A DNA stretch of 29,820 nt from an uncultured Candidatus Pelagibacter sp. (GTDB lineage: Bacteria; Pseudomonadota; Alphaproteobacteria; Pelagibacterales; Pelagibacteraceae). The position numbers and the translations under genes are program-made. The stretch lies in assembly GCA_905612335.1 (NCBI GenBank), contig CAJQRT010000027.1, forward strand, positions 1-29,820, read 5' to 3'. The notes under the pieces are model-generated. The model was not told the origin of the DNA, searched no databases, and was given only the letters and a program-made list of their open reading frames with translations. Positions 1 to 7,024 of this stretch are shown in pieces (positions within the stretch are counted from its first letter, which is position 1; every line of letters starts with the position of its first letter).

Positions 1-1
1 A

Positions 2-184
2 GCAGAGCATCATATTTTCACCGAAAATGAAAAAGAGGGGAGTAAGATTTTAAAAAGATTAGGTTTTAACCAAAAAATAATTAAATCTTTTATTAAAAGT
101 ATTAACAACTGTTACGAGGACGATGAAGAGCAGATCATGAAAGAGATCATGATGGGAAAGGTGCCAAAAAGGCTTCTAAATTAA
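2..184 (+). CDS. C-terminal fragment of an unknown protein
   Basis: An open frame enters from the left edge and runs about 60 codons to a TAA at 182-184. The visible part is charged, with a lysine-rich first half and an acidic stretch (EDDEEQ) followed by a short basic end (KVPKRLLN). I do not recognise the family and cannot assign a function. The stop overlaps the ATG of the next gene by one base (TAATG), which suggests translational coupling. Codon use matches the neighbours. The start lies outside the window. Confidence 0.6.
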   Translation, partial: AEHHIFTENEKEGSKILKRLGFNQKIIKSFIKSINNCYEDDEEQIMKEIMMGKVPKRLLN

Positions 185-393
185 TGTTAATTTTAAATTA
201 TAAATCTAAGAAAGAATTAAAAGATCAGATTGGAAGGCATCTTGATTATACTGAGACTAGTATGTTTGGGCCTGAATATAAACCTGATGGAGTTATAGTG
301 GGCAGCAATAGACCCTATACAACTAATAATGAAGGCAGAGAATTTTTTGCAGAAGTAACGCTAAAAAATAACCTAATAAAAAAGGTAAATTGA
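184..393 (+). CDS. Small conserved-looking protein of unknown function (69 aa)
   Basis: A 69-residue soluble protein with no signal peptide or membrane segment. Its layout looks ordered rather than random: a basic N-terminal segment (KSKKELKDQIG), a central YTETSMFGPEY segment, then GSNRPYTT and REFFAEVTLK near the end. I believe similar short proteins occur in alphaproteobacteria and their phages, but I cannot name a family and propose no function. It starts on the ATG overlapping the stop of the upstream gene and sits 44 bp before rmuC, on the same strand as the nuclease genes that follow, so it may belong to the same transcript. Confidence 0.6.
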   Translation: MLILNYKSKKELKDQIGRHLDYTETSMFGPEYKPDGVIVGSNRPYTTNNEGREFFAEVTLKNNLIKKVN

Positions 394-437
394 ACAACAA
401 ACTTTAAATAAACTCAGAGAGGTATAACATACGAATC

Positions 438-1535
438 ATGGACATAATTTTATTAACGGTATTAGTCTTATTGCTAGGAGTTGCTTTAGCAATCCTTTAT
501 CTAAACTTAAGATCTAAGCCAAAAGATGAAAGTGAAAATAAAGAAGCTGAAGAGATGGCTAATTTAAAGACAGAAATTACGTCATTAAAAGATACCTTAA
601 ACACTACCATCAATACCTCACTAGGTTCTATGTCGACTTCATTTAATAACCTTTCAACTGGGGTTACTAAAGATATGACAGAGGCCTTAACTAAAGTTGA
701 TGAAAAAGTAGGAAACTTTAATAGTCAGGTCGAATTATTAAATAAAAGCCAAGAGGGTATAACTAAAATTTTAGCGGGCGTTAAAAAATATGGAACTCTT
801 GCAGAGTTTTCATTAGATGCTCTAATCAAAGACTTATTACCAGCTTCACAATTTCAGACCAACGTTAAGATGAAAGAAGATACAGGTGAAAATGTAGAAT
901 TTGCAATCAAACTTCAGGGCGATGTAATGGTGCCCGTAGACTCACATTTTCCAGTAGAAAAATTTAAAGCAATTACTGATGGCTATGATGCTGATGATAA
1001 AAAAGCTGTTGCAGATGCAAGAGCAAAATTAGCTGCTGCATTTAAAGCTAAAGCTAAAAGTGTTAATGAAAAATACATAGTGCCACCAAAAACTACAGAT
1101 TTTGCAATTGTTTATGCACCAACTGAAAGTTTATATAAAGAATTAACTGAATACCAAGATCCAACTACCAAAGAATTATTAACTCAAGAATTAATGAAAA
1201 AATATAAAATTGTAATCTGTGGCCCTAATACCCTTTCAGCTTACTTGCAATCTTTACACATGGGCTTTCAATCATTAAAAGTTCAAAAGGGTGCTACAGA
1301 AATCTATGATCATTTAAAAACAATTAGTTCAAGATTTGGAAAACATTTTGATAATATAGTTTCTCTTAGAAAAAAATTAGAAGAAGCAATGATTGTTGTT
1401 GATAAGTTTGGAACAGATGCAAGATCAATCAGTAGAAGTCTAGAAAATATTAAAGATCCCGAACAAGTTGATAAGGCTGTTCAAACAGAAAATGTAGAAA
1501 AATTTGTTGACCATTCAAAACAAGCAAAAAATTAA
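438..1535 (+). CDS. rmuC: RmuC-family DNA recombination protein
   Basis: A 365-residue protein with one N-terminal membrane helix (about residues 3-23), a charged and coiled-coil-like segment (about 30-125) and a C-terminal RmuC domain (about 130-340). The domain shows the expected late motifs: GPNTLSAYLQSL, then a helical stretch around SSRFGKHFDNI and SLRKKLEEA. RmuC proteins are predicted nuclease-like proteins that limit DNA inversions or rearrangements in E. coli; the biochemical activity is not settled. Here it is followed by two further DNA-processing genes, which fits a role in DNA recombination or repair. The ATG at 438 gives the membrane helix immediately; an AGAGAGG lies rather far upstream (about 414-421). 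Confidence 0.85.
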   Translation: MDIILLTVLVLLLGVALAILYLNLRSKPKDESENKEAEEMANLKTEITSLKDTLNTTINTSLGSMSTSFNNLSTGVTKDMTEALTKVDEKVGNFNSQVELLNKSQEGITKILAGVKKYGTLAEFSLDALIKDLLPASQFQTNVKMKEDTGENVEFAIKLQGDVMVPVDSHFPVEKFKAITDGYDADDKKAVADARAKLAAAFKAKAKSVNEKYIVPPKTTDFAIVYAPTESLYKELTEYQDPTTKELLTQELMKKYKIVICGPNTLSAYLQSLHMGFQSLKVQKGATEIYDHLKTISSRFGKHFDNIVSLRKKLEEAMIVVDKFGTDARSISRSLENIKDPEQVDKAVQTENVEKFVDHSKQAKN

Positions 1536-1572
1536 TTTCTTTTTCCCCTCAATACCGCTTATAACAAACTAT

Positions 1573-2259
1573 ATGCAGTGGAATAATAAATTTACTTATC
1601 CAAAGTCTATGAGATCGATGGTTAGTGGTTCAAGAATGTACGCTGTTAACCAGCAAAAGCTTCCATCAGTTACATCGATTTTACAAGCAACACAAAGTGA
1701 GGAAAAAAAAGCATCACTCGCAAACTGGAAAGCAAGAGTGGGAACGGCTGAAGCAAATAGAATTAAAAATGATGCCTCAAGTAGAGGAACATCAATGCAC
1801 AGCTTTCTAGAAAAATATTTATTAGGTCAATTAAATCTAGAATTATTAGAAATAGAAAATAAATCTAAAAAAATGGCTGATGAAATTATTGAACAAGGAA
1901 TTAAAGGAAAGTTGTCAGAAATTTGGGGAACAGAAGCAACATTATATTACCCTGCAAAGTATGCTGGCACATGTGATGCAGTAGGCGTTTATGAAGGGCA
2001 AGAAACCATTATAGATTTTAAACAATCAAACAAACCTAAAAAAGAAGAATGGATTGAGGATTATTACCTTCAATTAGGGGCTTATTCATTAGCTCATAAC
2101 GTTGTTCATAATTCAAAAATAACCCAAGGAATCGTTTTACTTTGTACCGTGGATAATTTATTCCAAGACTTTAGAATTCAAGGCGCAAAATTAGAAGAAT
2201 ATCAAAACAAGTTTTTAGAAAAAGTTGAACAATTTTATCACCAAAGGAATGTGAACTAA
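1573..2259 (+). CDS. PD-(D/E)XK exonuclease, phage/MGME1-like
   Basis: A 228-residue predicted nuclease. The N-terminal part reads SVTSILQAT...ANWKARVG...ASSRGTSMHSFLEKYL, a pattern I associate with phage and MGME1-type (mitochondrial genome maintenance exonuclease) PD-(D/E)XK enzymes. The active-site region follows: Asp135 in GTCDAVGVY, then Asp148-Phe-Lys150 in IIDFKQS, then a QLGAYSLAHN helix as in RecB-like nucleases. The family degrades single-stranded DNA ends. I place the start at the ATG at 1573, 37 bp after rmuC; a TTG at 1504 would extend the frame into rmuC with an unconserved, hydrophobic leader. The stop is one base from the ATG of the exonuclease I-like gene, so the two are probably co-translated. 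Specific substrate unknown. Confidence 0.8.
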   Translation: MQWNNKFTYPKSMRSMVSGSRMYAVNQQKLPSVTSILQATQSEEKKASLANWKARVGTAEANRIKNDASSRGTSMHSFLEKYLLGQLNLELLEIENKSKKMADEIIEQGIKGKLSEIWGTEATLYYPAKYAGTCDAVGVYEGQETIIDFKQSNKPKKEEWIEDYYLQLGAYSLAHNVVHNSKITQGIVLLCTVDNLFQDFRIQGAKLEEYQNKFLEKVEQFYHQRNVN

Positions 2260-2260
2260 T

Positions 2261-3688
2261 ATGAATTTAGCAATATGGGATATAGAATCTAGCAGCGCAA
2301 ACACTTCATGGGGAAGTATTATTGAAGTAGGTGGTGTTTTAGTTGATGCAAACTTTAAAGAATTAGACAGATTTAATTTTAGATGTAGGTTGCCAGAAGG
2401 AGAAGTGCCTCAAGCAATGGCCTTAATAGTTAATAAAACTAGTGTTGATTTATTAACCAAAGGGAACTTAAGCCACTATCAAATGTTATCTCAGCTGGAA
2501 GCAGTATTTAAAAAGTGGAGCCCAGCAATATTCATGGGTTGGTCAAATATTGGTTTTGATGACGAAATGATAAGAAACGAATTTTTTAGAGGAATTAGAT
2601 ACCCTTATATTACAAATGCTACTCCAAATAAAAGACATGATGGATTAAATATAGCAAGAGGTGCACATGCTGTTGATGAAAGTGTTGTAAAAACAGAAAT
2701 AAATGCAAAAGGTAATGCAGTAATGAAACTAGAATCGTTAGCTAGAATGAATGGCTTCGAGTCTTCTGGTGCTCACTCAGCTTTATTTGATGCGGAACTA
2801 ACTGTTAAGGTTTTAGGTTTAATTAAAAAAAATCAACCTCAAACCTGGGACACCTTTTTAAGAACAGCCAACAAGAGTGATACAGAAACAATCTTTAAAA
2901 CAGAGAAGATGTTCACTTTAGCTGAATATCATTTTGGTAAAAATTATAGATTTGTAGTTGCACCGCTTCATCCTAAACACTGTATTCATCCAATCTATCA
3001 ATGGGGTCAAGCATTTGATCTTAAAATTGATCCAATTCCATTATTTGACATGTCAATTTCAGAACTTAAAAGTGCAATTAAAAAATTAAAGTTTTTAAGA
3101 ACTATACGATCAAACAAAGCTCCTATAATTTTAGACGCAAGTTATGGATTACAAACTGAACCATATTGTAATCTTGATCTTGATTTAATTAAAAAACGTG
3201 CAAAATTAGTAAATAGTAATGAGAAATTCTCTCAAAATGTTTTAACTGCATTAAGAGAAACTGCTGAAGATAAAGCACAATTTGATTCACAAGTTGATCT
3301 ACTCGCTGAAGAGACAATTTACAAAAAGTTTACACCTCAAAAGGATACTGCTTTGTTTCCAAAATGGCATGCAGCTTCTTGGAAGGACAAATTAATTTTA
3401 CTAGATAAATTTGAAGATGAGAGAATGGTAAGTTTTGGGAAAAAGATAATTTATCAAGAATCACCAGAAACATTGCCAGCAGATATGTTTAAAACCATAA
3501 AAAGAGGAATAGCAGAGAGAATATTAAGTGATGAAAAAGAGAAATGGTGGACATGTAAGGAGTTTTATTTTGAGTGTGATAATTTAAGAGAAAGATACAC
3601 CAACGATAAAGATGAGAAAAAGCTTAAGTTTTTAGACGAAATTAACGATTTTGTTGAAGGTATTCAGAAAAAATATGAGCAAGCATAA
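2261..3688 (+). CDS. sbcB: Exonuclease I-like DEDDh 3'-5' exonuclease
   Basis: A 475-residue DnaQ-superfamily exonuclease of the exodeoxyribonuclease I type. Metal-binding residues are visible in order: Asp7 and Glu9 (WDIES), Asp100/Asp101 (GWSNIGFDDEMIR, compare GYNNIRFD in ExoI), and the DEDDh pair His172 and Asp177 (GAHSALFDAEL). The length equals that of E. coli ExoI (475 aa), and the C-terminal half should be the SH3-like and helical part that grips single-stranded DNA. ExoI digests ssDNA 3' to 5' and works in recombination and mismatch repair. It directly follows the PD-(D/E)XK exonuclease gene, making a paired nuclease unit. The gene symbol is by similarity; the C-terminal part is divergent. 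Confidence 0.8.
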   Translation: MNLAIWDIESSSANTSWGSIIEVGGVLVDANFKELDRFNFRCRLPEGEVPQAMALIVNKTSVDLLTKGNLSHYQMLSQLEAVFKKWSPAIFMGWSNIGFDDEMIRNEFFRGIRYPYITNATPNKRHDGLNIARGAHAVDESVVKTEINAKGNAVMKLESLARMNGFESSGAHSALFDAELTVKVLGLIKKNQPQTWDTFLRTANKSDTETIFKTEKMFTLAEYHFGKNYRFVVAPLHPKHCIHPIYQWGQAFDLKIDPIPLFDMSISELKSAIKKLKFLRTIRSNKAPIILDASYGLQTEPYCNLDLDLIKKRAKLVNSNEKFSQNVLTALRETAEDKAQFDSQVDLLAEETIYKKFTPQKDTALFPKWHAASWKDKLILLDKFEDERMVSFGKKIIYQESPETLPADMFKTIKRGIAERILSDEKEKWWTCKEFYFECDNLRERYTNDKDEKKLKFLDEINDFVEGIQKKYEQA

Positions 3689-3763
3689 TAAGCCTCTGTT
3701 AATTAACTAAAAAAATCCTTTTTTACATATTGAATAAATAGAATAAAAATTTATATAAGAAGC

Positions 3764-4081
3764 ATGCTTATAGATTTTAAAGACGAAGAGTTTGAAACAA
3801 AAATTAAAAATGAAGATGTTTCTATAGTCCAGTTTTCTGCAGAATGGTGCATGCCGTGTAAAAGTTTGCGCCCGATTATGGAAAAGTTTTCAGATAGCTA
3901 CAAAGATAAAGCTAGCTTTTATTATGCTGACATTGAAAATGGTGGAATTAACACTGGTTCAGCTGCTGGTGTAAGAGGTGTACCAACTGTTATTGTTTAT
4001 AAAAAAGGTGTTGAAGTAGATAGAAAAGTTGGTGGAGTTGCTGAGAGCCAAATGAAAGAATTTCTAGATAAGAATATCTAG
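3764..4081 (+). CDS. trxA: Thioredoxin with WCMPC active site
   Basis: A 105-residue single-domain thioredoxin, the usual length. The redox motif is Trp28-Cys29-Met30-Pro31-Cys32-Lys33 after FSAEW, and the cis-proline region is RGVPTVIVYKKG. Thioredoxin reduces cytoplasmic disulfides such as that of ribonucleotide reductase; no signal peptide is seen, so it is cytoplasmic. The usual motif is WCGPC: Met in place of Gly is a real deviation and could change redox potential or partners. The 75-bp gap before it is A+T-rich; a TTGAAT at 3730-3735 and TATATA at 3752-3757 could be a promoter but would give almost no leader, so I do not call it. The 3' end overlaps folC by 4 bp, tail to tail. Confidence 0.9.
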   Translation: MLIDFKDEEFETKIKNEDVSIVQFSAEWCMPCKSLRPIMEKFSDSYKDKASFYYADIENGGINTGSAAGVRGVPTVIVYKKGVEVDRKVGGVAESQMKEFLDKNI

Positions 4082-5346
4082 TTTAAGTTTAAAACTTCTC
4101 CTGCAAGATACAAAGACCCTGTAATTAAAATAATATCATTTTCCTGAAGATCAATTGAGCCAATTGCTTGTTCAACAGAATTTTTGTAATTAATATTTTC
4201 AAAATTTTTAATTTTCTCTTTAAGTTCATTTCCCTTAATAGCATTGGGTTGATTGGGAATATCAATTGTTGTTAATGATTTAATATCCTTAAAGTAACTC
4301 ATATATTCATTGTGATCTTTGTTAGCCATCATTCCTAAAATAATATGTTTGTTACAATTTAAACTTTGAAGATATTCATTTAATACTTTTGCACCAAGTG
4401 GGTTATGAGACCCATCTACAAACAACAAATTATTAGTAGTTAAATCTTTTAATTTTCCAGATTTTAACTCTTGAAGCCGTGCGATACTTTCTATTTTAGC
4501 AATACCAACCTTAATATGTTCATCAGTTACTTTGTAATCCGTTAATTGTCTAACAGTTGCAATTGCAGTAGAGATATTTTCTAATTGAAATTCTCCAGGC
4601 AGATTAGGTTTTGGAAGTTTAAGAGCACCAAATTCATCTTCAAAATAAAAAAAATCATTTTCTTTTAATGTAAAATTATAACTTTTATTAAAGATTATTT
4701 TTTTAGAAGAATTATCTTTAATCGTATCTTCAATACTTTTACTAATTTTATTTGAATTTTGTTTTGCAACAATGATTTTAGAGTTTAATAAAGTAGATGT
4801 TTTCTCAAATATAATTTTTTCAACTGTTTGCTCTTCTTTTGGAAGCCAATCTAAGTGATCAAGACCAATAGCTGTTACAATACTAGCTAAATTTCTCTTT
4901 AAAATATTGGTTGCATCAAATCTATGAAATAGACCTGACTCAATTAAGTTAATGTTTTCAGGGTATTTCTTTGCATAATGAAGAAAAGCAACAGTTAAAA
5001 TTTCAAAGAAAGTTATTTGTGTTTGGTTATTAGCTTCTTCTATTTCAAAAAAAAGATTGGCCAATTCATCATCTGTTAATGGCTTATTGTTAAAGACAAA
5101 TCTTTCATTAATCTTTTGAATGTGAGGGCTAGTATAAATATTACATTTATAATTTGCCTCTTTTAAAACTGCATAAAGTGCCTGGATAGTTGAGAATTTT
5201 CCGTTCGTTCCAACGACTGAAATACAATTGATTTGATCTTGAGGATTACCTAATTTTTCTAAAAGATTTCTAGTTCGATCTAGACTTAGATCGATCTCTT
5301 TAGGATGCAGCTTTTGTAAGCGTTCTACTATCTTCTGAAGTTTCAT
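4078..5346 (-). CDS. folC: Folylpolyglutamate synthase / dihydrofolate synthase
   Basis: A 422-residue Mur-ligase-fold enzyme that adds glutamate to dihydropteroate and to reduced folates using ATP. Recognisable elements are the P-loop VVGTNGKFST (46-53), YTSPHIQKINERF, the ESGLFHRFDATN segment, GLDHLDWL, and the C-terminal DGSHNPLGA. Two conserved sites depart from the family: the P-loop is GTNGKFS where GTNGKGS is usual, and LFHR replaces LGGR before DATN. The rest is intact, so it is probably still active. It is last in the minus-strand gene run; its start overlaps accD by 47 bp, which suggests coupled translation. accD-folC is a common alphaproteobacterial pair. Confidence 0.92.
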   Translation of the reverse strand: MKLQKIVERLQKLHPKEIDLSLDRTRNLLEKLGNPQDQINCISVVGTNGKFSTIQALYAVLKEANYKCNIYTSPHIQKINERFVFNNKPLTDDELANLFFEIEEANNQTQITFFEILTVAFLHYAKKYPENINLIESGLFHRFDATNILKRNLASIVTAIGLDHLDWLPKEEQTVEKIIFEKTSTLLNSKIIVAKQNSNKISKSIEDTIKDNSSKKIIFNKSYNFTLKENDFFYFEDEFGALKLPKPNLPGEFQLENISTAIATVRQLTDYKVTDEHIKVGIAKIESIARLQELKSGKLKDLTTNNLLFVDGSHNPLGAKVLNEYLQSLNCNKHIILGMMANKDHNEYMSYFKDIKSLTTIDIPNQPNAIKGNELKEKIKNFENINYKNSVEQAIGSIDLQENDIILITGSLYLAGEVLNLN

Positions 5347-6229
5347 TTTCTAATGAATTTATAGCAGAATTTTTATTTAACAATATTGATAATAATGAGC
5401 CAATTTTTTCTCTTAGGTCTTTTCTCTCAACAATTAAATCTATAAATCCTGATTTCTGAACGTACTCACTTCTTTGAAAGCCTTCTGGCAACTCTTCTCT
5501 TACAGTTCCTTGGATTACTCTAGCACCTGCAAAAGCTATAAGAGCCCCTGGCTCTGCTAAGTGTAGATCACCTAACATTGCATATGAGGCCGTAATACCA
5601 CCAGCGGTTGGATCAGTTAGCACAACAATGTAGGGTAAATTATTTTTCTTTAGTTCGTTAATTGCCAGTGTCGTTCTTGTCATTTGGCTTAATGATATAA
5701 GACTTTCCATCATTCTCATTCCACCACCAGAAGTAAACACTACAAAAGGTTGTTCGTTTTCTATCGCATGTTGAATTCCGTATAAAAAAGCTTCACCTTC
5801 TGCAGCACCAATTGAACCACCTACAAAATCAAAATCAGATGCAATCGCTGTAATTTTTAAATTAAGAATATTAGTATTAACAACCATCATTCCACAATCC
5901 ATGCCAGTTTTTTTTCTAGCAGCTTTTAGTCTATCTTTATAAGGCTTTGCATCATTCCAATTTAAAGGGTCGTCTTGAGGGATGGGAGTTTTTAAAACTT
6001 CATAATTATTTTTGCCAAATATAATATCAAATCTTTGACGTGGGCTTATTCTGTGGTGTTTGTTACAAGATGGGCAAACCCATAAGTTTTCTTCTAAATC
6101 TTTTTTTAAGATAGGCCCCTTACAACATGAGGTCCAATCACTATTAGCTATTTCTGTTTTGGTTGCACGTGCTTTAATGATGGTTTTTATCTTCTCACCA
6201 AATCTTAAAGTTTTTTTAATCCAATTCAT
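5300..6229 (-). CDS. accD: Acetyl-CoA carboxylase carboxyltransferase, beta subunit
   Basis: A 309-residue beta subunit of the carboxyltransferase that forms malonyl-CoA for fatty-acid synthesis. The N-terminal zinc-ribbon region is WTSCCKGP...VCPSCNKHH, and the crotonase-like core carries DFDFVGGSIGAAEGE, TSGGGMRMMES, DPTAGGITASYA and GALIAFAGARVI. The first knuckle is CC rather than CxxC; alphaproteobacterial AccD proteins are variable here, so this need not mean loss of function. The partner AccA is encoded about 22 kb away in this window, on the other strand. The ATG overlaps the trpA stop by 4 bp, placing it in the trp-accD-folC run. Confidence 0.95.
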   Translation of the reverse strand: MNWIKKTLRFGEKIKTIIKARATKTEIANSDWTSCCKGPILKKDLEENLWVCPSCNKHHRISPRQRFDIIFGKNNYEVLKTPIPQDDPLNWNDAKPYKDRLKAARKKTGMDCGMMVVNTNILNLKITAIASDFDFVGGSIGAAEGEAFLYGIQHAIENEQPFVVFTSGGGMRMMESLISLSQMTRTTLAINELKKNNLPYIVVLTDPTAGGITASYAMLGDLHLAEPGALIAFAGARVIQGTVREELPEGFQRSEYVQKSGFIDLIVERKDLREKIGSLLSILLNKNSAINSLENETSEDSRTLTKAAS

Positions 6230-7023
6230 GCTATTTTTTTTCTTAACTTTAGCACAATATTAGTTACATTTGTGACAGGATTTTGGCGTTTTTTAATAGA
6301 ATTTGATATTTCTTTACATAAAGCACTACCAACGACTAATCCATCAGCTTTTCTTAAAGATGCTATAGTTTTTTCAGTGATCCCAAAGCCTATTACAATA
6401 TTCTTATTCTTATTAAGGTTTTTAATCTTACTGTAACGCTCTAATATTTTTTTAGGTGAAACCTTTAGTTTGCCACCAGTTGTTGAGAGCATACTGATAT
6501 AATAAACCATATCATGAGAGTCTTTTATAATCTTTTTCATTCTGCTCGGAGACGTAGTAGGAGATACTAATTGAATAAAACTAATACCTTTTTTCTTACA
6601 TTTTTTTGCAAATTCTTTATTTTCTGGATAAGGAAGATCGACAACAATTAATCCATCTACACCTACTTTTTTGCAAATATTTATAAAGTTATTATCTCCA
6701 TATTGATAAATCATATTATAATAACCCATCAATATTACAGGTTTTGATTGTTTTGATTTTTTAAAATCTTTAACTATTGAAAAAACATCTTTAATTTTAA
6801 TACCATTTTTTAAAGCTCTATAAGCACTTGATTGAATCTGACCACCATCTGCAATTGGAGTGTTATGAGGAAATCCTATCTCACAAATATCAGCATATTT
6901 TGCAATTGACTTTAATATTTCAAGTGATTTTTTTTTACTATTATCACCAGCTACTGTGTAAGTTAGTAATGCAGGTCTTTTTTCAGTTTTTACTTTTTTA
7001 AAAGCTAAATTAATTAAAGACAT
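6226..7023 (-). CDS. trpA: Tryptophan synthase alpha chain
   Basis: A 265-residue TIM-barrel protein, the expected length, which cleaves indole-3-glycerol phosphate to indole and passes it to TrpB. The catalytic acids appear to be Glu48 (CEIGFPHNTP) and Asp59 (IADGGQIQ). The phosphate-site elements GFGI and VVGSAL are present. Several conserved loops are altered: PFSDP is PHNTP, ADGP is ADGG, and the mobile loop that usually reads SxxGVTG is SMLSTTGGKLK (about 178-187). TrpB next to it is altered too, so the pair seems to have changed together. It sits 1 bp after trpB and overlaps accD by 4 bp. Confidence 0.88.
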   Translation of the reverse strand: MSLINLAFKKVKTEKRPALLTYTVAGDNSKKKSLEILKSIAKYADICEIGFPHNTPIADGGQIQSSAYRALKNGIKIKDVFSIVKDFKKSKQSKPVILMGYYNMIYQYGDNNFINICKKVGVDGLIVVDLPYPENKEFAKKCKKKGISFIQLVSPTTSPSRMKKIIKDSHDMVYYISMLSTTGGKLKVSPKKILERYSKIKNLNKNKNIVIGFGITEKTIASLRKADGLVVGSALCKEISNSIKKRQNPVTNVTNIVLKLRKKIA

Positions 7024-7024
7024 C

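Noticed and set aside
1504..1572. TTG-started N-terminal extension of the PD-(D/E)XK nuclease
   Set aside because: It overlaps rmuC by 32 bp, lacks a Shine-Dalgarno site and encodes an unconserved hydrophobic leader; the ATG at 1573 is the better start.
6160..6180. CC instead of CxxC in the AccD zinc ribbon as an inactivating change
   Set aside because: Alphaproteobacterial AccD proteins vary in these cysteines and the catalytic core is intact.
6060..6263. Plus-strand hydrophobic frame opposite the accD start
   Set aside because: It is antisense to well-conserved accD codons and has no independent support.
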